In this document: one piece after another, positions 56,661 through 64,000 of the stretch
How positions within the stretch are numbered: the stretch's first letter is position 1
How the letters are laid out: every line of letters begins with the position of its first letter
From: Lonepinella sp042485795
Lineage (GTDB): Bacteria > Pseudomonadota > Gammaproteobacteria > Enterobacterales > Pasteurellaceae
NCBI RefSeq assembly: GCF_042485795.1
Contig: NZ_CP169368.1
Span: 434,001-498,000 of the forward strand
Reading direction: 5' to 3'
Length of the DNA stretch: 64,000 nucleotides
Program-made: the position numbers and the translations under genes
Notes under the pieces: generated by a model
Databases searched by the model: none
What the model was told of the DNA's origin: nothing
What the model saw: only the letters and a program-made list of their open reading frames with translations

Positions 56661-58262
56661 ATGTGTAGCAATGCAAAAACGTTGATTGAAAATGGTCAAA
56701 CTTATTTAGGTATTGAGCTAGGTTCAACACGGATTAAATCGGTATTAATTGATGTAAATGGGAATATTTTAGCCAAAGGGAGCTTTGAGTGGGAAAATCA
56801 TTTTGTCAATGGCATTTGGACGTATCCTCTTGATGAAGTTTGGACAGGTATTGCTCAAAGCTATCAAGATTTGAGTTCTGTGGTGCGAGATAAATATAAC
56901 ACGGTTATTCGCCACATTTCGGCAATGGGCGTGAGTGCAATGATGCACGGTTATCTTGCCTTTGATGAGCAAGATAACCAACTCGCAGAATTTCGGACTT
57001 GGCGTAATAACACCACAGCGGTGGCGGCTGACCAATTAACCGACTTATTGCAATATAATATTCCACAGCGTTGGAGCATTGCTCACCTTTATCAAGCTAT
57101 TTTAAATCAGGAAAGCCATACTAAAGACATTGCTTACATTACTACCTTAAGTGGCTATGTACATTGGCAATTAACAGGACAAAAAGTATTGGGCATTGGC
57201 GATGCGTCAGGGATGTTCCCAATAGATTCTACGACAAAAGATTATGATCGCCGAATGATCAATACATTCAATGAATTAATCTCTCAACAACACTTTAATT
57301 GGAAATTAGAAAATATTCTTCCGAAAGTATTGGTTGCAGGTGAATCAGCAGGATTATTAACCGAAAAAGGTTGCCGCTTGCTCGATCCTACGGGGAATTT
57401 GCAAGCAGGTTGCGTGCTGTGTCCACCTGAAGGTGATGCTGGCACAGGAATGATGGCGACCAATAGTATTAAGGTTAAAACAGGTAATGTTTCCGCTGGT
57501 ACATCGGCTTTTGCGATGGTGGTATTGGAAAAACCGTTATCACAGGTTTATCGGGATCTTGATATGGTCACGACACCAGCAGGTGATCTTGTGGCAATGG
57601 CTCATTCGCAAAATTGTAGTTCAGATCTTAATGCTTGGTTTCAAGTATTTGATGAAGTGCTAAACGTCTTTAATATTAAGGTTACGCCTGATGAATTGTA
57701 TGCTGGTCTATTTAATAAAGCATTAGAAGCCACACCTGACGGTGGTGGATTATTGTCATATTGTTTCTATTCTGGCGAACATGGTGTCAATCTTACCACG
57801 GGTTGCCCGTTGTTCTTACATCCTGCCAAAGCCGATTTTTCGTTGGCTAACTTCTTGCTTGTGCAACTTTACACTGCATTTGGTGCAATGAAATTAGGCA
57901 TGGATACCTTGACTAAAAAAGAAAGTGTCAACATTGAAAAAATCTTTGCACACGGCGGATTATTTAAAAGCAAAGAAACCGCACAAAAAGCCTTGAGTGC
58001 TGCATTGAATGTGCCTGTTGCGGTACTAGAAACAGCAAGTGAAGGCGGTGCTTGGGGGATTGCTTTGTTAGCGGCTTATATGCAACAAACTTCAATTTCT
58101 TTAACCGACTATTTAGACAAAATCGTCTTTGTGAATAGTTCGGATAATGTGGTGAATCCAGAACCTAACTGGGTTCAAGGCTATGAAACCTTTATTCAAC
58201 GTTATAAAAATGGATTAGCGATTGAACAAGTCGCCGCAAATTTTGCAACGAATCAGAATTAA
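56661..58262 (+). CDS. FGGY-family carbohydrate kinase (xylulokinase-like)
   Basis: A 533-aa kinase of the FGGY group with the N-terminal phosphate motif GIELGSTRIKSVLID (about 17-31), a conserved DASGMFPID region, the adenosine region GTSAFAMVV and the late GGLFKSKETAQKAL. It belongs to the less common branch near Bifidobacterium-type xylulose kinases rather than the E. coli XylB branch, as far as I can judge. It likely phosphorylates the ketose made by the SDR enzyme, feeding the pentose phosphate pathway. AAGGAG precedes the ATG. Confidence 0.85.
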   Translation: MCSNAKTLIENGQTYLGIELGSTRIKSVLIDVNGNILAKGSFEWENHFVNGIWTYPLDEVWTGIAQSYQDLSSVVRDKYNTVIRHISAMGVSAMMHGYLAFDEQDNQLAEFRTWRNNTTAVAADQLTDLLQYNIPQRWSIAHLYQAILNQESHTKDIAYITTLSGYVHWQLTGQKVLGIGDASGMFPIDSTTKDYDRRMINTFNELISQQHFNWKLENILPKVLVAGESAGLLTEKGCRLLDPTGNLQAGCVLCPPEGDAGTGMMATNSIKVKTGNVSAGTSAFAMVVLEKPLSQVYRDLDMVTTPAGDLVAMAHSQNCSSDLNAWFQVFDEVLNVFNIKVTPDELYAGLFNKALEATPDGGGLLSYCFYSGEHGVNLTTGCPLFLHPAKADFSLANFLLVQLYTAFGAMKLGMDTLTKKESVNIEKIFAHGGLFKSKETAQKALSAALNVPVAVLETASEGGAWGIALLAAYMQQTSISLTDYLDKIVFVNSSDNVVNPEPNWVQGYETFIQRYKNGLAIEQVAANFATNQN

Positions 58263-58352
58263 TGGGATTTCCCATTCTTAAGCCGAAATGACTACCCTAA
58301 AGTGCGGTAGAAATTTCAACATTTTTAACTAACCCAAACTAAGGTGGTTTAT

Positions 58353-59312
58353 ATGAAAAAATTACTCACAGCTCTTGCTCTTTCTTTATCACTTATTGGT
58401 ACAACAGCCGTTGCCAATGACAACGTTAAAATTGGGTTTGCTAATCGAACTTTAAATGGTGCGTTCTTTAATGGCTTAACTGAATATATGAAAATTCACG
58501 CTAAAGAGGCAGGCTATGAATTAATTACCACGGATGCTCGAGGTGATTTGAATAAACAAGTTGCTGATGTGGAAGATATGCTTTCACAAGGAATTAACTA
58601 CTTAGTGTTAAATCCACAAGATCCTGTGGCAGGTATTAAAATATCAGAAATGGCAACGAAAGCAAAAGTCCCAGTCATTGCTTTAGATAGTGATATTTCT
58701 TTAGAAGCCCCCGTTGTTACTCGTATTCAAGCGAATAATGCGGCAAACAATATTATGATTGGTGAATTTGCCGTAAAACAATTTGGCGATAAACCTATCA
58801 ATCTTGTGCTTATCAGTGGTAATCAAGGTAATTTAGTGGGTGAAGCTCGCCGTACTAACTTTATCCGTGGTGTAATGGAAGCTCAATTACGTCAATATGG
58901 ACACACTCAACTCAATGTTTTAACGCAAGTTTGGGGTAACTGGGATCAACAAGGTGGTTTAAAAGCAATGGAAGATGCCATTGTTGCAAATGGTGATAAA
59001 GTGAATGCCGTTTACGCTGAAATGGACGATATGGCATTAGGTGGTCTACGTGCATTGAAAGCGGCTGGCAAATTAGAAAATGTGAAAGTGTATGCTCACG
59101 ATGGTTATAAATTTGGTTTAGAAGCGGTGAAAAAAGGCGAATTACAAGCCACAGCATCAAATAATCCAGATGCGTTAACTAAACTTACGATTGACACTAT
59201 TACTCAATATCAACAAGGTAAACGTGATTTTCCTGACTATCTTTATATTAAACCATTGTTAATTAACAAGGATAATGTAGAAAAAGTATATAACCCAGAC
59301 TCTTTGTACTAA
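58353..59312 (+). CDS. sugar ABC transporter, periplasmic binding protein (RbsB type)
   Basis: 319 aa. Signal peptide about 1-21 (KKLLTALALSLSLIGTTAVA), then a Peripla_BP_4 domain: NVKIGFANRTLNGAFFNGL, GINYLVLNPQDP, VPVIALDSD and AVYAEMDDMALGGLRALKAAG. The start MKKLLTAL at 58353 has AAGGTGG upstream. The ligand is probably a pentose or polyol from gene context. A hairpin follows that may keep this mRNA segment abundant. Confidence 0.9.
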   Translation: MKKLLTALALSLSLIGTTAVANDNVKIGFANRTLNGAFFNGLTEYMKIHAKEAGYELITTDARGDLNKQVADVEDMLSQGINYLVLNPQDPVAGIKISEMATKAKVPVIALDSDISLEAPVVTRIQANNAANNIMIGEFAVKQFGDKPINLVLISGNQGNLVGEARRTNFIRGVMEAQLRQYGHTQLNVLTQVWGNWDQQGGLKAMEDAIVANGDKVNAVYAEMDDMALGGLRALKAAGKLENVKVYAHDGYKFGLEAVKKGELQATASNNPDALTKLTIDTITQYQQGKRDFPDYLYIKPLLINKDNVEKVYNPDSLY

Positions 59313-59323
59313 TAATCCAATGA

Positions 59324-59349
59324 ATAGTGGAAGTTTTAACTTCCACTAT
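59324..59349 (+). promoter_or_regulatory. hairpin after binding-protein gene
   Basis: ATAGTGGAAG (59324-59333) pairs perfectly with CTTCCACTAT (59340-59349), between the binding-protein gene and the ATPase gene, with no strong T-tract. It is likely a stabiliser or partial attenuator giving more binding protein than membrane subunits. Confidence 0.6.
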
Positions 59350-59368
59350 CTTGAAAAAAGGAGATGAT

Positions 59369-60868
59369 ATGAGTGATTGTGCTATTGAGATCCGTAATGT
59401 AAGCAAACATTTTGGTGGCGTAAAAGCATTACAGAATATTGATCTGAATGTTAAAAAAGGGTCAATTCACGCTTTAATTGGTGAAAATGGTGCTGGAAAA
59501 TCCACTTTAATGAAAATTCTATCTGGAATCTATATTAAAGATAGTGGAACAATAAAAATAAATGGCGAGGAAGTTCATTTTACTAATCCTAAAAGTAGCC
59601 AACGCAAAGGGATTGGGATTATTCATCAGGAATTAGCCTTATCCCCCGATCTTTCCGTTGCTGAAAATATCTTTCTTGATGATTTGGGGCAAGGTAAAAA
59701 AACCATTAACTGGGATTCAATTAATCAACAAGCGAAACAAGCATTAGATTCTTTAGGTTTTAATATTCCCCCAACAATGCGATTGGGTGATTTAAGTGTT
59801 GCCTATCAACAAATGGTGGAAATTGCTAAGGCTTTAACCAAGAACGTGAATATTTTAATTTTAGATGAACCCACAGCAGTACTTGCTGATCCTGAAATTG
59901 ATATTCTATTTGACAACCTAAATAAACTTAAACAAAAAGGCGTTACCATTATTTATATTTCCCATCGTTTAGAAGAATTATTCCGTATATCTGATTCAAT
60001 TACAGTGATTAAAGATGGACAGACGATTATTGAATTAGATCCAAAAACATCTAATGAAGATGAAATTATTAAATATATGGTAGGACGAGAATTAGATTCC
60101 CTATATCCTGATAAGATTGTTCCACAAGATGATGACTTATTATTAGTCAAAGATCTTAATCGAACAGGATTATTACGGAATATTTCTTTTAATGTGAAAA
60201 AAGGCGAAATTGTGGGTTTAGCTGGCTTAGTCGGAGCGGGTCGAACAGAAGTCGCAAGATGTATTTTTGGTATTGATCCAATCACATCAGGGGAAATTTA
60301 TAAAAATGGTCAACTATTAAAATTCTCCAATGTAACCGATGCAATAAAACAAGGGATTGGCTTAGTCCCTGAAAGTCGGAAAGAACAAGGTGCGATTTTG
60401 AATATGTCAATTTTAGAAAATATGACAATGTCAACCTTAAACAAGATTTCTAAATTCGGCATTATTAATCATCATTCTGAATTATCTATGGGTGAAAAAC
60501 TCAAAAAGTTATTACAAATAAAATTAGGTTCGTTATTTGACCCTATTTCCAGTTTGAGTGGTGGTAATCAACAAAAAGTCGTGTTAGCCAAATGGTTAAA
60601 TACAGATTGTGATTTCATCATTTTTGATGAACCCACTCGTGGTGTTGATGTTGGGGCAAAGGCAGAAATTTATCGCATTATCTCTGATTTAGCGAAATTA
60701 GGTTATGGATTATTAGTTATTTCATCAGAATTAATTGAGCTTATCGGTTTGTGTAACAGAATTTATGTAATGAGCGAAGGCACAATTACGGGTGAATTAC
60801 AAGGTGAACAAATAACCGAAGAAAATATTATGAAATTAGCCATTCCTAAACGTGAGAATTTAAATTAA
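59369..60868 (+). CDS. sugar ABC transporter ATP-binding protein (RbsA type)
   Basis: 499 aa, two fused ATPase domains. The first has GENGAGKST, LSVAYQQMVEIAKAL and ILDEPTAVL. The second has the degenerate Walker A GLVGAGRTE usual for RbsA/XylG, then LSGGNQQKVVLAKWL and IFDEPTRGVD. The start MSDCAIEIRN at 59369 has AGGAGA upstream and matches the family; the earlier frame start lies within the hairpin region. Confidence 0.93.
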   Translation: MSDCAIEIRNVSKHFGGVKALQNIDLNVKKGSIHALIGENGAGKSTLMKILSGIYIKDSGTIKINGEEVHFTNPKSSQRKGIGIIHQELALSPDLSVAENIFLDDLGQGKKTINWDSINQQAKQALDSLGFNIPPTMRLGDLSVAYQQMVEIAKALTKNVNILILDEPTAVLADPEIDILFDNLNKLKQKGVTIIYISHRLEELFRISDSITVIKDGQTIIELDPKTSNEDEIIKYMVGRELDSLYPDKIVPQDDDLLLVKDLNRTGLLRNISFNVKKGEIVGLAGLVGAGRTEVARCIFGIDPITSGEIYKNGQLLKFSNVTDAIKQGIGLVPESRKEQGAILNMSILENMTMSTLNKISKFGIINHHSELSMGEKLKKLLQIKLGSLFDPISSLSGGNQQKVVLAKWLNTDCDFIIFDEPTRGVDVGAKAEIYRIISDLAKLGYGLLVISSELIELIGLCNRIYVMSEGTITGELQGEQITEENIMKLAIPKRENLN

Positions 60869-60877
60869 GGAGTTTTT

Positions 60878-61819
60878 ATGAAAAAAGCATACTCATTTTT
60901 CTTACAACACTCAACCATTATGTTTTTTCTCATAATGCTTGTTGTGTCAGCATTATTATCTGACCGATTTTATGCCCTTGAGAATATCACTAATGTACTA
61001 AGACAAAGTGTTCCGTTAGGTATTGTTTCATTGGGATTATTGTTTGTGATTTTAACGGGGGGAATTGATTTATCCGTTGGTTCAATAATGGCATTGGTGT
61101 CCGTGATTATTGCGATCTATATGCCTGATTACGGCATATTCGGTAGTACTATCATTGGTATTTTATGCGGTGCAATTATTGGCGGTATTGCAGGCGGATT
61201 AATTGCATATTTTAAAGTTGCTCCCTTTGTTGCGACCTTAGCAATGATGACGGTAGCTCGTGGATTAGGTTTAATTGTATCAAAAGGACAACCAATTTTT
61301 ATCAACGATGATAGTTTTACGGATTTTGGTACGGGTTATTTATTGGGGATTCCATTACCTTTTTATATATTATTTATTACTTTCCTTGCCACCTTATTTG
61401 TTTATAAGAAAACGGTCTTTGGCAGAATTGTGATTTCCATTGGGAGTAATGAAACAGCGACTCGTTTTGCAGGTATTCGAGTAGAAAGACACAAATTCTT
61501 TGTTTATGTTATTAGTGGCATAGCTTGTGCAGTGGCAGGTATTTTGGCAACCACCAGAACAGGTGTGGGTTCACCTGTGTTTGGTATTGGATTTGAATTA
61601 GATGCCATTGCTGCAGTTGTTGTCGGTGGAGCAAGTTTATCAGGTGGTAAAGGGACGGTATTAAATACGTTAATTGGGGTATTTATTCTCAGTATTATCT
61701 CTAATCTAATGAATTTATTGAATATTCCTGGCTATCATCAACAAGTGGTGAAAGGCGGAATTATTATCCTTGCCGTATTATTAGAAAGTTTAAAAACCAA
61801 GCAACAACTGAGTAAATAA
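60878..61819 (+). CDS. sugar ABC transporter permease (RbsC type)
   Basis: A 313-aa inner-membrane protein with about 8-10 hydrophobic segments. The motif LTGGIDLSVGSIMAL (about 59-73) and GGASLSGGKGTVLNTLIGV near the C-terminus define the RbsC/XylH group. It is 9 nt after the ATPase gene; AAGGAG precedes the ATG. Confidence 0.93.
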   Translation: MKKAYSFFLQHSTIMFFLIMLVVSALLSDRFYALENITNVLRQSVPLGIVSLGLLFVILTGGIDLSVGSIMALVSVIIAIYMPDYGIFGSTIIGILCGAIIGGIAGGLIAYFKVAPFVATLAMMTVARGLGLIVSKGQPIFINDDSFTDFGTGYLLGIPLPFYILFITFLATLFVYKKTVFGRIVISIGSNETATRFAGIRVERHKFFVYVISGIACAVAGILATTRTGVGSPVFGIGFELDAIAAVVVGGASLSGGKGTVLNTLIGVFILSIISNLMNLLNIPGYHQQVVKGGIIILAVLLESLKTKQQLSK

Positions 61820-61839
61820 TTGAGATAGGCAGGTAAATA

Positions 61840-62166
61840 ATGGCAAATTTTTTAGAACGAATTAAACATCTTCTAAGTGGTCAACCGAGCCAAACAGAAG
61901 TTGACCTGTTAGATAAAATCTCGAAAGAGATTGCGGAACAATTCATTATGGCATTAGGCGGTAAAGAAAATCTCACAGGGGTTGATTATTGCATTACAAG
62001 ATTAAGGTTAAATTTAGCTAATCTCAATCTTGTAGATTTCAGCAAACTTGAACAATTAGGTTCAAAAGGGAATGTTGCTGTTAATGATAATGAATTACAC
62101 GTTATATTAGGTAAACAATCAGGGGCAATTGCTGAATCTATTAAGGCTGTTTTAGAGAAAGCATAG
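61840..62166 (+). CDS. stand-alone PTS EIIB domain protein (glucose family)
   Basis: 108 aa. An N-terminal extension of about 30 residues precedes a full EIIB fold: ALGGKENLTGVDYCITRLRL (39-58) has the phospho-accepting Cys51 in the C-I-T-R-L-R context, followed by LEQLGSKGNVAVNDNELHVI and LGKQSGAIAESIKAVLEKA. No EIIC or EIIA domain is encoded nearby. It begins 20 nt after the ABC permease and ends the operon before a terminator, so it is co-transcribed with a non-PTS sugar transporter. It may be a phosphorylation-dependent regulator or sensor, but its role is unknown. Confidence 0.82.
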   Translation: MANFLERIKHLLSGQPSQTEVDLLDKISKEIAEQFIMALGGKENLTGVDYCITRLRLNLANLNLVDFSKLEQLGSKGNVAVNDNELHVILGKQSGAIAESIKAVLEKA

Positions 62167-62184
62167 AGAATTATATATAATTAA

Positions 62185-62218
62185 AAGCGTTGCTCAATTA
62201 TTAGCAACGCTTATTTTT
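62185..62218 (+). terminator. Rho-independent terminator of sugar operon
   Basis: AAGCGTTGCT (62185-62194) pairs perfectly with AGCAACGCTT (62203-62212), followed by ATTTTTT. Confidence 0.92.
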
Positions 62219-62233
62219 TAAGCCATCAACAAC

Positions 62234-63886
62234 CTAACAATCCTGCCCACCATATTTCTCATCACGCAACATGGCACGCACGGCGTTATCAAAGTCTTTT
62301 AACACCTGATCGGCATTTTCTGCATTTACGCCTTTGGCATCTAAATAGAATTTGATTTTTGGTTCGGTACCAGATGGACGGACAATTAAGCGGCTGCCGT
62401 TATCTTGGATAAAGACCAAAATATCATTTTGGCGTTCGGTTTTTAAGTGATCGATTACCTGTACAACGGTATGCTCACCAATTTGAGTTGGTGGATTTTG
62501 GCGAAGTGCGGTCATTAATTCGCCGATTTTGCTTAAATCGCTGACACGAATAGAAATTTGACCACTGACATAGGCACCAAATTCTTGGGTGAATTCTGCG
62601 ATATAATCAGCAAGGGTTTTGCCTTGTTGTTTTAAATAGCAAATGAGATCAAGGAACACAATAGCCGCAGAAATACCGTCTTTATCACGCACTTTATCGG
62701 GGTCAACTAAATAGCCTATGGCTTCTTCAAAACCGAATAATAAGCCTTGTACTTTGCCAATATATTTGAACCCTGTTAAGGTTTCTTCCGATTGGAAACC
62801 GTATTTTTTCGCAATTTCTGCTAACGCTGGCGATGATACTAAAGAACAAGCTAGAACGCCTTGTTTTCCTTGATTTTGCTGGGCTAAATACCAACCCAAT
62901 AAACAACCGATCACATTACCATGCAAGGCTTTCCAGTTACCTTGAGCATCAGGCATTGCCACAGCTAAACGGTCTGCGTCTGGGTCGTTAGCTAAAATAA
63001 ATTCTGCATTTTTCGCTTTGGCTAATTTAAAGGCTAAATCTAATGCCCCTTTTTCTTCAGGGTTAGGGAAATTCACCGTTGGGAATGAGCCATCGGGTTG
63101 AATTTGTTCAGTGACTAAATGGGGTTGTGGTAAACATGCTTTAGTCAAGGTTTTGCTTAACACTTCATAACCGACACCGTGCATAGCTGTATAAACATAG
63201 TTAATCTCGGCTTTTGGCTGTTTAGCTAGGCTTGCCGTTTTTTCAATATAGGCGTTGACGACTTCATCATCTAACACAATGTAATCCTGACTGCGTGGCA
63301 AATCTTGAATATTGCCCTGTGCCACATCATCAATTAAGGCGGCAATTTGTTTATCGGCAGGTGAAACAATTTGACCACCACCATTGGCTTTGCCCAAATA
63401 CACTTTATAGCCATTATCTTCTGGTGGGTTATGGCTTGCGGTCACCATTACCCCAGCCGTGGTGTCAAAATGCTGAATGGCATACGCTAACACAGGCGTT
63501 GGCAATTTGCGTGGCAATAAATAGGTTTTAATGCCAGCCCCTGCCATAATTTCGGCGGTATCTTTAGCGAAAACATCGGAATTTTTCCGACCGTCATAAC
63601 CTAAAACGATGGAGGGCTTTTCATCATAACCTTGAATAAATTTGGCTAAACCGCCAGCAGCTTGAGCCACGAGAACACGGTTCATACCCATTGAGCCAGC
63701 TTGTAAACGCCCACGTAAGCCAGCTGTGCCAAATTGCAAACGTCCGTCAAAACGGGCTTTGAGTTCATCTGTGGCAGCCTTATCACCTGCTTGTGCTTGT
63801 TCAATTAATTGATTTAATTCTGCTTTGGTTTCTGCATCGGGATCTTGTGCTAACCAGTTTTGTGCAAGATTAAAAATTGTTGTCAT
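62234..63886 (-). CDS. alpha-D-phosphohexomutase (phosphoglucomutase/phosphomannomutase)
   Basis: A 550-aa enzyme of the PGM2-like branch. QFGTAGLRGR is at 51-60, the phosphoserine loop TASHNP at 149-154 with Ser151, the metal loop NDPDADRLAV, the sugar-specificity loop GFEEAIGYLV and the phosphate loop RPSGTEPKIKF. All four signature loops are intact. It interconverts hexose 1- and 6-phosphates, which links maltodextrin phosphorolysis to glycolysis and sugar-nucleotide synthesis (including the UDP-glucose used by NGT). I do not assign a symbol because naming of this branch varies. It converges on the sugar operon. Confidence 0.92.
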   Translation of the reverse strand: MTTIFNLAQNWLAQDPDAETKAELNQLIEQAQAGDKAATDELKARFDGRLQFGTAGLRGRLQAGSMGMNRVLVAQAAGGLAKFIQGYDEKPSIVLGYDGRKNSDVFAKDTAEIMAGAGIKTYLLPRKLPTPVLAYAIQHFDTTAGVMVTASHNPPEDNGYKVYLGKANGGGQIVSPADKQIAALIDDVAQGNIQDLPRSQDYIVLDDEVVNAYIEKTASLAKQPKAEINYVYTAMHGVGYEVLSKTLTKACLPQPHLVTEQIQPDGSFPTVNFPNPEEKGALDLAFKLAKAKNAEFILANDPDADRLAVAMPDAQGNWKALHGNVIGCLLGWYLAQQNQGKQGVLACSLVSSPALAEIAKKYGFQSEETLTGFKYIGKVQGLLFGFEEAIGYLVDPDKVRDKDGISAAIVFLDLICYLKQQGKTLADYIAEFTQEFGAYVSGQISIRVSDLSKIGELMTALRQNPPTQIGEHTVVQVIDHLKTERQNDILVFIQDNGSRLIVRPSGTEPKIKFYLDAKGVNAENADQVLKDFDNAVRAMLRDEKYGGQDC

Positions 63887-63936
63887 ACTATCTCCTTATT
63901 TTTATTAAAATAATCATTAACATGGTTGTTAATTAT

Positions 63937-64000
63937 TTAGCCTATCTTTTTCAAGGCTAAAATACAACCTAAAATCACGATTATTCCGCCCATTCCTTGA
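63937..64000 (-). CDS. partial C-terminus of a minus-strand protein
   Basis: The last 20 codons of a frame that enters from beyond the window, ending QGMGGIIVILGCILALKKIG and a TAA. The hydrophobic run suggests a final membrane helix of a transporter. Too short to name. Confidence 0.4.
   Translation of the reverse strand, partial: QGMGGIIVILGCILALKKIG

Overview
The window comes from a member of the Pasteurellaceae. The 9-mer AAGTGCGGT (the Haemophilus influenzae-type DNA uptake signal sequence, USS) or its complement occurs more than 30 times, often as inverted pairs acting as terminators. The order cysQ-zwf-pgl-gnd and almost every housekeeping protein also fit this family. The USS is the Hin type rather than the Apl type, although the N-glycosyltransferase closely resembles that of Actinobacillus pleuropneumoniae. 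I cannot name the genus from sequence alone.

Layout. 1-5540: complete rRNA operon (16S, tRNA-Glu, 23S with an intervening sequence in the helix-45 region, 5S, terminator). 5620-10889: cysQ and the oxidative pentose phosphate genes zwf, pgl and gnd, with a YgeA-type amino-acid racemase between pgl and gnd. 10956-16843: two equal-length IS3-family (IS150-like) copies with identical proteins, in opposite orientation, enclosing ilvC and ilvY. 16881-22021: HMW1C-type N-glucosyltransferase, rimO, slyD, a SIMPL-domain protein and rraB. 22137-26254: an AT-rich island (XRE regulator, frameshifted lipoprotein, two small hypothetical proteins, Fic protein) bounded by 351-bp direct repeats of the 3' end of yheS. 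26015-38264: yheS, a frameshifted conserved gene, the sodium-pumping oxaloacetate decarboxylase oadGAB and oppABCDF. 38292-41187: coaA, then the tRNA cluster Thr-Tyr-Gly-Thr followed by tuf. 41267-46905: satP-like acetate channel, metallo-beta-lactamase-fold lipoprotein, adhE and a shortened YhcG-family nuclease. 47147-54502: malT divergent from malPQ. 54550-62219: ROK repressor divergent from a sugar or polyol operon (SDR dehydrogenase, FGGY kinase, RbsBAC-type ABC transporter, lone PTS EIIB domain). 62234-63886: phosphohexomutase. The window ends inside another minus-strand gene.

Metabolic picture: a facultative anaerobe that ferments sugars (AdhE, oxaloacetate decarboxylase, acetate channel), uses maltodextrins (MalT/MalP/MalQ plus phosphohexomutase), feeds pentoses or polyols into the pentose phosphate pathway and imports peptides (Opp).

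Most unusual observations: (1) both IS copies sit exactly in the loop of an inverted-USS hairpin terminator, with 3-bp target duplications; (2) a 47-nt two-hairpin repeat is present in six copies whose stems covary; (3) the Fic island is flanked by duplicated yheS ends; (4) a stand-alone glucose-type EIIB domain, with its phospho-accepting Cys, closes an ABC-transporter operon; (5) the 23S gene carries an intervening sequence closed by a perfect 17-bp stem.
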